In this document: piece by piece, positions 20,862 through 30,922 of the stretch | Layout of the letters: each line of letters opens with the position of its first letter | Position numbering within the stretch: position 1 is the first letter of the stretch | Origin: Phanerodontia chrysosporium | Taxonomy: Eukaryota > Basidiomycota > Agaricomycetes > Polyporales > Phanerochaetaceae | Direction of reading: 5' to 3' | Assembly: GCA_001910725.1 (NCBI GenBank) | Contig: MJGA01000078.1 | Location: forward strand, 1-50,381 | DNA length: 50,381 bases | Made by a program: the position numbers and the translations under genes | The notes under the pieces: model-generated | Database searches by the model: none | Told to the model about the DNA's origin: nothing | What the model saw: the letters and a program-made list of their open reading frames with translations, nothing else

Positions 20862-23729
20862 TTATGCTGCGGTGGCGGCAGCACCTTTGATAATGTCGGA
20901 GGCTGGTGCAGGCGTTCAGCGAAAGCAGTCGAGCTACAGTCGCAAACTACTGACCTTGCTCGGCGAGGGCATAAACAAAAGCTAGAGAACAGCCTATGGA
21001 TCAGCATACATTCCTCGAGGGCAACAACATGAGCGTACCTTGCGGATGAACTGAAATTTGGAGAGGTAGAATCGAGAGATCGACGACGCGGACGTTCTTG
21101 GTGCCGTACACCTTCAATGTCGGGTCGACGACACCATCGAGCTCCCTCGGAAGCATGGCGGCAGTGCCACAGGTGTCTGCGCGTCCACGGCTTCAGCAAA
21201 TAGCGAACAGTCACGAGCAAAGGACGGTTCCGTACGCCACGTCGTGACAATGTTCTTCTTCACCAGCTCTGTCAAACTGTGAGCGCGTTTCCGAATGTGC
21301 AGCGGATTGAAGATTTCCACCTCTGACTTGCTCGTCCGTCGAAAGGTCCATCTCGGGTGGTGGGTTCACCTGCGCCTCGGAGACATCGGTCCACGGCTTG
21401 GTCTGGCCAACCTTGCGCGCAAACTTCCAGCCTTCCGCTAGCACTTCCAGGTCGAATTCGTCTTCGAGATAGTGAGGGTCGATCTGCGGGGCCGCCTTGG
21501 GGTCTGCGGAGACGATGTGCTGGTGGGGCGTTCAGCTGCAGCAACAACTGGAACACGACAGGGGAAGACTCACGACGGTCCCACGCGACCACGGCCGCGT
21601 CAGCGCAGGCGCGAACCCCATGTGCGGCTTCGTCGGGTCTGCGATCGGCCACGGGATGACGGCCGTGGACATCAGTTCGATGTCTGCACCGCGGCCGCTC
21701 TCGAGAAGCTGCAGCTGCACCTCGTACTGCTTCCGCAGCCCGGGCGGCAGGTCGGCGTGTGCGAGGGCCGCCTTCTTCCTCGCGATAAGGGCCTCGGCCT
21801 GATCGGACGCCACGTGCAACGGGACGAAGGCAAAGTTGTTGATGAGCAGGTTGAAGTCGCCCTTCACATTGCTACGAAAAGGATATCGACGATCAGCAGC
21901 CAGGTCAGCGGGGCGTGCGCTGCCACTTACAGTCGAGCGTACACTTCCTTCATGCGCTCTTCCTGGACGAGCACGTGAGTTGTGACGATGCCTTTGTCCT
22001 CACGCATCCCTAGTCGTCAGCGCAAGATGAGCTATATCGAAGATTAGCGTCCCCTGACCACTCACTATAGAGAAGGGTCGGACTCGTAATGTGTTCTTGA
22101 GCGTTCGTTCCGACGGCAGGAAGGTCGACTATGGTCTTGATGCCGTGGGGTTCCAGTATTCTCGGGTCACCGATGCCACTGAGCTCTAGAATTTGGGGTG
22201 TTTTGAGTGCGCTTCATAAACAATAGATCAGAACAATGATTTGGCATGCAGTGCTGGGGAAACAATGGCGCGACTCACCCCGCAGAAAGAATGACTTCGC
22301 GTCCTGCAGAGACCGTGTATCGCGTGCCTCCATGCTCGAACTCGACTCCGCTTGCAATCACACTGCCGTCCTCTGTGAGAGTCAAAATTCGGCAGACATA
22401 TGCCTCCGTCAGGACCGTCAAGTTGGGCCTTCCCAGCGCAGGAAGAAGATATGCCTGGCAACACTCGGACGTCGACATGCATTCCCGTTGACACAGGTGA
22501 ATGAACTATACCTTGGCCGCGTCAACGCGGTGGCCAGTCTGGGGGTCTACCGTGGAGAGTCCCTTCCAGATGCCGATCACCTGCAGCAAATGAGCATCGG
22601 AGAACAGCGGTATGTGTAGAAACATACCTCGCCGTCCAACTGAGACAGAAATCAGCCTCGAGTAAGCACGGAAGATTAACGAGCACGCACCGCGTCTCTG
22701 ATGATGTCAACACCGTTGTTGGCGACACTCTGGAGAATCGAGTTCGTGAGTGCCTGTGAGTGCCTACACATTAAAAGCGTGTTCATACCTGCTGGAATGC
22801 TGCGTCGGCGCCGGAACCGGTCGGAATGAAGGTGAGGGTTAGTTTTCCTGCACCGCCGAGGTCAATCGTGAAGGCTTATCAGCGTGACAGGGAATCCTAC
22901 CGTCGTGACCAACAGAGTCAGGGTTGTACAGGTTCCGGAACTCTTCATCCATAATCGGTGGCGGTGGAGTGCAGAATCTGCGCGGCTTTGCGTCAGGGAC
23001 AAGATGACTTGTCGTGCAATCTGACCTGAACGCACCTCTCAAGTCTCTTGGCATATTTCTGATACGTTCCCCAGTTCCACCCGGGATTCCCCAACGTCTC
23101 GAGAGCTGAAAGTTCCGTCAGCATGCCTGGAACTAGACCATGGATGCGATCCGTACCATCCAGCTCCTCCCGGACAGGCTTGGTGTAGGCCATGATGTTG
23201 ATCGCGGAACTGCCGCCAAGCATCTTTCCCCTGCAACCGTGGTCAGAAGGATGAAGTCGTTCAGTATGTGCAGACATGACTGACCGAGCCCAGGGATGCA
23301 TGTGTGCGACAGGGGCATTTGGCTGTGGGGTTATAGCGAACATCCAGTCGTACTCCGGGTTCCGAATCTCTCGCAGGTATCCCATAGGCGCAGCTAAGGA
23401 ATCGTCAATGACCTGAAAGGCAGCGGTGTGCGCCATGCACTCACCAACGAGAGGATCGTCGAGGCTGGACTTGCCCGCCTCGAGCACTGCGACCGATACC
23501 TTTGGGTCTTCGGATAACCGGCTTGCCAGTACGCATCCCGCAGTCTGCAGTGCGTCAGGTCGACATGACAAGAGTCTGCATGCAACTTACTCCACCGCCT
23601 TCAGTCGTAAATTCTCAAGGTTAGAATGGCACGGGTACGAACGCAGCGGAACTACGCACCGATGATCACATAGTCGAAGGTATGTCCGCCGACATCAGAG
23701 ACTGTAGCGAGATTTGGGGAGGATGCCAT
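20862..23729 (-). CDS. GMC-family FAD-dependent oxidoreductase (left-arm copy, intact)
   Basis: A many-exon gene read from the ATG at 23729 to TAA at 20862. Exon 1 (23729-23660) ends DYVIIG. An 8-nt exon (23598-23591) and exon 3 (from 23544) then complete the FAD-binding motif GGGTAGCVLASRLSEDP. GMC signature 1 is GKMLGGSSAINIMAYTKP and signature 2 is ALKTPQILELSGIG. The active-site region is TWHTCGTAAMLPRELDGVVDP, followed by KNVRVVDLSILPLQISVHPQ and the C-terminus ALAEQASDIIKGAAATAA. GMC enzymes oxidise alcohols or sugars, giving H2O2 when O2 is the acceptor. No signal peptide precedes the Rossmann motif, so an intracellular enzyme is inferred. All splice joins I checked stay in frame. The substrate class (aryl-alcohol, methanol or choline type) is not decidable here. 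Confidence 0.85.
23591..23598 (-). other. 8-nt microexon of the left GMC gene
   Basis: GCGGTGGA lies between a 61-nt intron (GTGCGT...GAAG) and a 46-nt intron (GTAAGT...GCAG). It supplies the last two bases of one Gly codon and two further Gly codons of the GGGTAG dinucleotide-binding motif. Skipping it would shift the frame. The same-size exon (GCGGCGGA) is kept at 44047-44054 in the other arm. Confidence 0.8.
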
Positions 23730-24475
23730 TCCGACTGGACGCTGCGACGCTTTGGCGACGAAGATGCTGGAGCACGAAGCGTCGTGTCTGTCGAATGGAC
23801 GATAAGCCTGGTTTATGAAGACCCGTCTGAGCACGGTGATTACCGTGAGCTCCGCGGCGCGATCGAAAGCGTTCTGCGGAAGTTGCGTGCTCCGTGTGTG
23901 GCGCAACACGTTCTGATGTGCAGGCTAGGGCCGCCTCAATCGAACGGCATTCGGTACAGCATTCGGTGATTCCTGCGCGGGCGAGGAAGCGCTAAGCGGT
24001 TTGCGACACAAAAGCAGCCCCTGTCGCTCACCTTGGGCGGCCGCCAGCCAGCCACCTGAGCTCCCAAAAGCGTTATCGGATGTGGGTGGACGTTGTACCC
24101 GACGTCTGACTGCAACCTGGTTCTGATTCGACACTGGCATCACCGATAGTCAGCACCCCTAATCATATGAAAAAAAAAGCGCGAAGATAGCCGACCTCCG
24201 TCCGAGCGGAAATCAGGATTATACTGCGATGCAACGTTTCAGTTACGTCCGCGGCGGGTCTGCTCGAGCTCGCTGAAGAGCGTGCGGGACAGAGAGTGAG
24301 TGACAAAGTACGAACTGCGTGGCAGAGACCGGGCACTTGGCTTGGCACAAGCACCGGCGCTTATCACGCCCCGGGCATGGTGCGCTCATGGCCGAAGACA
24401 AGGCCAGCTAGCAACTGCACTCTATTCCGATTGAGCATTTGAGTGAAGAGAACATGAACAAGGCTGTATCTATGA
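23730..24475. other. GMC promoter / FMO-A 3' region, duplicated in the other arm
   Basis: The stop of FMO-A (24476) lies 0.75 kb upstream of the GMC start on the same strand. The stretch is mirrored at 43162-43912, with a few short indels and an (AC)n expansion near 43340 in the right arm. No further gene or clear TATA box is seen. Confidence 0.4.
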
Positions 24476-26194
24476 TCACTCCTCGAACATCGCGCAGGCA
24501 CGCTCCCAATCCTGTTCAGGCATCTCGTCCCTGTAAAAGCTCCAAATCTCCTGGAGCTCGTCTGTCACCTTCTTCAGCTCGGATGGGTCCCCTGCACGGA
24601 GACGCTCGACGTTTGTGCCCAAAGGCAGGTAGTCGGGGTGCAACTCGTAGAGGAACCCGATCCTCAGCGAGCTCTCGACCACCTTGCGAGCGATGGGTCG
24701 GCGCACCCGATCGTATATCTGCAAGGCGTCCGCGACGTTCTCTGGCGTGATCCCTTGACGCGTAAGAATACGCCCGAGCATGTACGCGTCCTGACCGGCA
24801 GCTAGTTAGGCGTTGAAGGACTCTCGCATCGAGATGCGGTGACGTGCCTCTATCGCTTGGCCAGCGCCAGCTCCGAAATGGGTGCTCATTGCGTGTGCCT
24901 AGGCATGGTGAGAAGGTAGGCGGGCAAGAAAGCGAGCATGCAGACTGACCGAGTCACCCAGAAGCACTACCCTCCCGTCTGCGTATCGCGGGAGGTCACG
25001 AATATGGCTGATAGCCCACTTTGAGATGTTATCAACTTTCTAGAGGTCGTCCCAGCAGGCTCAGCTTCGCAGTGCCAGTGTGACGATCACACGAGAAACG
25101 CACCTCCATTGCGATGCACAGATTGTCTTCCCAGTCCTTGTACAGCCGAACAACGTCCTGGGCGGAAGCGGGAGTCACAGGAGGGCCTTTCAGCGGTGTG
25201 TCAAGACCGCCAGGTATCGTCTCGAAGACGACCATGTTGATCACTGTCGAAGAGATCGGATACGACACAACATGCTATCAAATCGGTGTGAGTCCGATGC
25301 CCTTCGCTCGCTAGTCCGCAACCTGCGCATACCTGACCTGTGCCGCACCACTAGCGCAGCATCAGTAACAGAACCGGGCAGGAGACCGATGCGGAACGCG
25401 CACCATGAGGCCATCGGTGAGAACGCAGTTGTCGGGCGACGCAGCCCGCACTTTGGCCGCGTCGAGCAGCGTCCTGTACGCGTACGTGCCCGTCCACTTG
25501 GGCTGCGCGCGCTGCAGGAGCGCGGCAGCTTCCGCACGATCGCTCTGTGCCACACGCGCCGCCATGTGCGCGTACATCGTCTTGCGCGTCGCTGATCCGA
25601 TGCCGTCTGCGCCGACGAGCACGTGAGCACGCGAAGCAGAGCCGTCCGCAAAGTGCAGCGTGACACCGCTCTCGTCTTGCTCGTACGTCTGCAGCCGCTT
25701 AGAGAAGTGTACGTGCAGCCACGGGACGGCGTCGCGCTCTAGGTTCTCGACGAGAAACTGGACCATGTCTGGGCGGGGAAGCGTGATGCTACCGTCTTCG
25801 ATGAGTGGTATCAGTGTTAGCTTGGTCAGATCAACTGGATAGCGAGGAGCTCACTGGGTATATGCATGGTGTGGAACGCAAAGGGCTCCTTCGTGTCGCT
25901 TTTGCGGAGCGTGAACGGCGGAGAGTACGCGCGGCGACGAAGCACCTCGACGAGACCGAGGGACTCGAAGATACTGCGCGTGCGCTGCCAGATCGTGATA
26001 CCAGCACCGACCTCGGTGAACGCCTCGCCAGCCTCATACAAGTCGACTGTCAACGGTGACGACGAGGCATGGATCTTGAGGACCAGAGCGAGGGCGAGGC
26101 CGCCGATCCCTCCGCCGCTGTACCGTACGGTCAGAAATTTGCGCATCTCGACAGAGCAAGTTACGACGTACCAAATAGCTATCTTCAGTGTCAT
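24476..26194 (-). CDS. FAD-dependent monooxygenase FMO-A, salicylate-hydroxylase-like
   Basis: Eight exons (26194-26172, 26117-25855, 25795-25404, 25350-25333, 25274-25104, 25039-24950, 24898-24848, 24790-24476) give exactly 440 aa. Motifs of the FAD_binding_3 hydroxylase family are in order: MTLKIAICGGGIGGLALALVL (FAD Rossmann; shown in part as CGGGIGG), VGADGIGSATRK (DG motif), and VVLLGDSAHAMSTHFGAGAG with QAIEDA (GD motif). These enzymes use NAD(P)H and O2 to hydroxylate aromatic rings, often with decarboxylation. The fourth exon is an 18-nt microexon (WCGTGQ). The seventh intron starts with GC instead of GT (ATAGAG|GCACGT). No transmembrane or signal segment is seen. It is the outermost member of a four-copy array and is duplicated intact at 41439-43161. 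Confidence 0.9.
24791..24847 (-). other. GC-AG intron of FMO-A
   Basis: The donor reads GAG|GCACGT and the acceptor GGTCAG|GAC. FMO-B and FMO-D have a normal GTACGT donor at this position, so the intron itself is certain and only the donor differs. Tight pairing around the site (AG before, CGT after) is what makes GC donors workable. Confidence 0.8.
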
Positions 26195-26253
26195 TGTGTC
26201 GATGGCAGGAGTGAGAGCGCCGTTGGGGACTTGAACACCCTGCCAGAGGACAC

Positions 26254-26264
26254 ATCTTAAGTAG
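26254..26264 (-). promoter_or_regulatory. TATA-like element of FMO-A
   Basis: CTACTTAAGAT on the minus strand lies about 60-70 nt before the ATG at 26194. FMO-C has CTATTTAAGAT at the equivalent place (30637-30647), and both are followed by a CCCCAACG block nearer the ATG. The shared layout supports a conserved core promoter in the A/C-type genes. Confidence 0.5.
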
Positions 26265-26624
26265 CCACATTCGCGACTGCCCGCCGCTCAGCTCTGGCCA
26301 GCTCGCGTAGCAGGAATATGCGATGTCAAGAAACGGCGGCCGACGTGCGCGCAAGCCCTTTGCGAACGCAGGAATCCGGGCCACGACAACAAATCCGGGT
26401 TTCTCATGAGTGTAGTGCGTTTTGCCACACGCCAACCTCACCGGAGGTGTCTATCGGGTATAGCATATAATCGACCTAGTGACAACACTGGGACTTGGAG
26501 GTCTCTCGTGAACTCGACCGCTGACTACTGCAAAAATGTCAGCGTCCTGGGACGGTTCTATCGGAAGTAGCAGATAAACGACGTACCGACAGCACGAAGT
26601 CTTCGGATTGTTCTCTCATTACGA

Positions 26625-28416
26625 TTAACAGTGCCGAATCTGCCCAACATCACACACAACCTCTGTGGGAGTGATCAGCGAGAGGGGACTGATATGGGCA
26701 TGTCTCGGACACGGACATTCCGGCAAGAGACCGCACAACTTCTCCGCCAACATTCTCTCTGCGCAGTCCCAGTCTTGATCATGCATTCGCTCCCAGTGAA
26801 AGCGCCAGATATCCTGCAGGGTGTTGCCGACCTTCTCGAGCTCCATGCGATCCCCTCCACGTAATCGCTCTATGTCGGTGCCAGGCGGGAGATAGTCCGG
26901 GTGGAATTCGTACAAAAAGCCGACGCGCAGAGAGCGCTCGACGGCGTCATTGGCGATGGGCCGGCGGATGGCATCGTAGACTTGCAGCGCTGTGACGACG
27001 TTGTCGGGCGTCACCAGCGGGTGTGAGAGGATGCGCCCGAGTATGTACGAATCCTGCGCACCCTCTGTCAGTACATGGAGAGGAAGCGATGCTGAACCAA
27101 CGTACGTCAATCGCCTGGCCGGCGCCAGCTCCGAAGTGCGTGCTCATCGCGTGAGCCTATGTACACGCGTCAACGACATGCAGGTGCTCAAGGGGCCTCT
27201 CGAGCTTACCGAGTCGCCAATGAGTGCGATTCGTCCGTCAACGTACTGAGGCAGGCCGCGGACGTGGCTGATGGCCCACTTCGATACCTCCTCAGCTTTC
27301 TGGGACTCTCCGCCGTCAGGATTGGTACATAAGAGCACGAGAGGAACCTGCCTCCAGAGCAACGCAGATATCATCCTCCCAGTCCTTGTAGAGCTCTGGA
27401 ATATTTTCCTTCGACACAGACCTGACAGACGGCCCGGGGAGGGGCTTCTCAAGTCCCCCAGGAACGGTGTCGAATACCCCCGCGTTCACCCACTTTGAAG
27501 AAATCGGGTAGGAAACTGCATGCTTTGGGCTTGATTAGCTATCTGCCGTATACCGAAGGACGCTAACATACCGCTCCATCACCACACCACTGAAGCAAGT
27601 AAGCGACGGTCACCACGAGTCAGAGGGCAAGCGTACCATAAAACCCCCAGTGAGCATGGCATTACGCGGTGAAACCGCCCTCAATTTCTCCACGTCGATC
27701 ATCATCCGATACACATAGCTGCCCGTCCACGTCGGCTGAGCAGCCTGCAATATTTGAGCAGCCTTCTCAGGGTAGTGTCGGGCTACATGACCAGCGAGAT
27801 CGGAATACATGGCTTTGCGGGTTGGGGAGCCTATGCCATCGGCGCCGATAAGAATGTCCGCACGAGAAGCGGAGTCGTCAGCAAAGCGTAGCAACACGTC
27901 AGCTCCATCTTGTTCGTAGCCCTTCAGTTTCTTCGAGAAGTGGACCTTCAGCCAAGGCGTGGAGCCGGCCTTGAGGGCTTCGACAAGGAGGTTGATGATC
28001 TCTACGCGAGGAAGTGTCATGCTGCCATCTATGCTCAGGTGTTGAAATCGTGGGCGAACTGAGCGCACAGTGGCCTTACGTGGGATTCTGAGAGTGTGGA
28101 ACGCAAAGGGCTTCTTTGTGTCGCTCTTGCGTAGGGTGAACGGCGGCGACACCGCACGCCCCTTCAGCGCGGCACGCAACCCCAATGCAGAAAAGATACT
28201 GCGTGTTCGATGCCAAACAGTTATACCCGCACCAATCTTTGAAGGCAGACCCGGCCTCGTATATGTCGACGGCGAAAGTTGCGGGGTTTGCGAATTTCTT
28301 CAGAATGAGCGCCAGCGCGAGCCCGCTGATTCCTCCACCGCTGCCGTCCCAGAGTGAGGAGTCAAACCTTTATGCGAGCGTAGAACGACGTACCAAACAG
28401 CGATTTTCACGACCAT
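26625..28416 (-). pseudogene. FAD-dependent monooxygenase FMO-B, frameshifted
   Basis: The exon layout is the same as in the other copies: start at 28416 (MVVKIAV), CGGGISGLALALILK, ADILIGADGIGSPTRKAMY, RIALIGDS, AMSTHFGAGAGQAID, and C-terminal QVYDAIRRPIANDAVERSLRVGFLYEFHP. In exon 2 the reading frame breaks at about 28231-28243, where AAAGATTGG replaces the expected AAAGAGATTGG. Loss of one GA unit would end translation after about 90 residues. The other exons still read well, so the loss is recent or is a sequencing error. The intron after VALE has a GC donor (GAG|GCAGGT). The C-terminus runs longer than in FMO-D. The inner edge of the giant inverted duplication falls in this gene's last exon. 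Confidence 0.75.
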
Positions 28417-28873
28417 TTGCTCCTCAGCCTGCGAGTTGGAAGAGGGAGAGCACAGGCTGCGTCGTCTGGACCTAAGGTTTTTGGCCATGGGAACGAACAT
28501 ATGTCGTGGGACTGCCCCCTGTTCGCGGCAACAAATGTTCTTCTCTATTTGAGTAAGCTGCCTTTCCTGTGTTCACAGACGTGTTACAGGAAAGGCGGCA
28601 TAATAGCAGGACTTCAACGCAGGATCTTAGCTTAAAAAGTGTTGAAGTCTGCATGACTAATCTAGACGCACACTTAATCTAATCTCGGGTTACCTTGGGC
28701 GCCTGATCAGGAGAGTAATCGTCTGCCAGGTTAACTTATGGAAGGAGTAAGATTGGTGCAACTCAGCGAGCTCTGGGGAATCGGAATTTAGCTTCAGCAC
28801 CGCTATAAACGTTGTGGTAGCATCACAGAGGCACTGTCAAGACATTATAGGACGTACATACAAGACATGGTCT
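28417..28873. other. intergenic region between FMO-B and FMO-C
   Basis: This holds the promoter side of FMO-B and the 3' flank of FMO-C, both on the minus strand. No additional gene or repeat is recognised. Confidence 0.4.
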
Positions 28874-30584
28874 TCAAGCTCTGTCTTCAAACATGACGCA
28901 AGCCCGCTCCCAATCTCGCTCAGGCATCTCGTGACCGTAGAAGCTCCAGATTTCCTGAAGCTTGTCTGTGACCTTCTTCAATTCTGATCGATCGCCCCTG
29001 CAAAGCCGCTCGACGTCCGTTCCCGCAGGAACATATCCTGGATGAAGCTCATAGAGGAATCCGATCTCCAACGAGCTCTCGATAACCTTCTGGGCGATGG
29101 GTCGGCGGATCTTGTCGTATATCTGCAGGGCATCTGCGACGTTGTCTGAGGTAACTCCCGCACGCGTAAGGATACGCCCAAGTATGTATGCATCCTACGT
29201 GAAGGCCATTTAGATACCACAGACGTGCGATGGAGGGGTACGGTTGACATGCCTCTATCGCTTGGCCCGCGCCAGCTCCGAAGTGGGTGCTCATGGCATG
29301 AGCCTGCGCGCAGTTCAGAGATTGTCGATTGGAAACGAAGACATAGAGACTCACCGAGTCACCTAGGAGAACGGCTCTCCCGTCCGCATAACGAGGTAAG
29401 TCACGAACATGGCTAATAGCCCACTTAGAGATATTATCAGCGTTCTAGGGGTCGTAGCAGGAAGGTCAGGCTTTGCGATATGACAATCAGAGAGAACATG
29501 CCTCCATTGCGACACACAGGTCGTCTTCCCAGTCCTTGTATAGCCGCACGATATCTTGGCTGGATGCAGGGGTCATGGAAGGCCCCGTTAATGGTTTGTC
29601 TAGACCACCGAGTATCGTCTCGAAGACGAGAATATTGATGGCCGTTGGAGAGATTGGATACGAGATAACGTGCTATTGGAACCATGAGTCCGGTGCCGAT
29701 AGCTCACGATGTGAAACCCACGCATACCTGACCTGTACCGCACCACTGGCGCAATATCAGCGACAGACCGCAAAAGCGATGAGCCTGAAGACGCACCATG
29801 AGGCCACCGTTAAGCATGCAGTTTTGAGGAGATGCAGCTCGCAGTTTGGCCATGTCAAGCAGGGTCCTGTACGCGTAGGTGCCCGTCCATGTTGGTTGCG
29901 CGCGCTGCAAGAGCGCGGCGGCTTCCGCAGGGTCGCTCTGGGCGACACGGGCTGCCATGCCCGCGTACATCGTCTTGCGCGTCGCTGATCCGATGCCGTC
30001 TGCGCCGACGAGCACGTGAGCACGCGAAACCGACCCGTCCGTGAAGCACAGCGTAACACCGCTCTCATCTTCCTCGTACGTCTGCAGCCGCTTAGAGAAG
30101 TTCAGGGTCAGCCATGGGACTGGGTCTCGCTGCAGGCCCTCAACGAGCAGGTGGACCATGTCTGGGCGGGGAAGCGTTATGCTACCGTCTTCGACAGGTG
30201 TATCAGTGCTAGTAGGGCGGACCGGCTCAACAGCAAGCTAGGAACTCACTGGGAATATGCATGGTGTAGAATGCGAAGGGCTCCTTCGTGTCGCTTTTGC
30301 GTAGCGTGAACGGTGGAGAGTACGCGCGGCTCTTGAGCACCTCGGAGAGGCCGAGAGACTCGAAGATACTGCGCGTGCGTTGCCAAATCGTGATACCGGC
30401 GCCAACTTCCGTAAACGCCTCGCCAGCCTCATACACATCGACTATGAGCGATGATGGCGAGGCGAAGGTCTTGAGCACAAGGGCAAGGGCGAGCCCGCCG
30501 ATCCCCCCGCCGCTACAACATACAGTGAGAACCGCATACATACCAATCAGAGACGACGTACCAGATAGCTATCTTCAAGGCCAT
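28874..30584 (-). CDS. FAD-dependent monooxygenase FMO-C, salicylate-hydroxylase-like
   Basis: Starts at 30584 (MALKIAI) and reads in the A-type layout of eight exons to a stop at 28874 (CVMFEDRA). Motifs seen are CGGGIGGLALALVLKTF, EVGAGITIWQRTRSIFESLG, HVLVGADGIGSATRKTMY, WCGTGQ from an 18-nt exon, AVLLGDS, AMSTHFGAGAGQAIE and the C-terminal KKVTDKLQEIWSFYGHEMPE. About 440 aa are expected. It is closest to FMO-A in both sequence and splice sites. Two of its introns use GC donors: GAG|GCATGT after VAME, and GAG|GCATGT after QAIE. No frameshift was found. A substrate cannot be assigned from sequence. Confidence 0.86.
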
Positions 30585-30636
30585 TGTGATGGTTGCAAGG
30601 ATGTGGTGGTCGTTGGGGCAACACACTGGAGGAGCT

Positions 30637-30647
30637 ATCTTAAATAG
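30637..30647 (-). promoter_or_regulatory. TATA-like element of FMO-C
   Basis: CTATTTAAGAT on the minus strand lies about 55-65 nt before the ATG at 30584. It is the counterpart of the FMO-A element at 26254-26264. Confidence 0.5.
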
Positions 30648-30922
30648 TCGCGCAAACAACAACCCTGAGCTCAGCCCTGGATAGCTCGCTTGACATAGAT
30701 ATGAAATGCGATGAAACGGGGGCTCAATCGTGCATACACTCGCCAAAAAACAACGACACGGTCATGACTGCCAACAGCAAACATCCGACATCCTGTCTTA
30801 CATAATAAGACACCGTCTCTACACAGGAGCAGGCGCAATCTATATCCTATTCTAACCTATCGAACAGTCAGTGGTGACTGGTCCACACTTGCGACGGACA
30901 CGTACACTTCTGGTCGCGGATC

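Larger units (their letters stand above)
17490..26962. repeat. left arm of giant inverted duplication
   Basis: Reverse-complementing this stretch reproduces 40665-50381 almost base for base, including intergenic DNA. Paired coordinates sum to about 67,627-67,637 over the FMO and GMC genes, to 66,729 beyond the left-only segment, and to about 67,872 beyond the transposon in the right arm. The inner edge falls in the last exon of FMO-B at CCCATCGCCA. The outer edge is undefined, because the right arm still matches when the window ends (50381 pairs with 17490). Confidence 0.93.
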
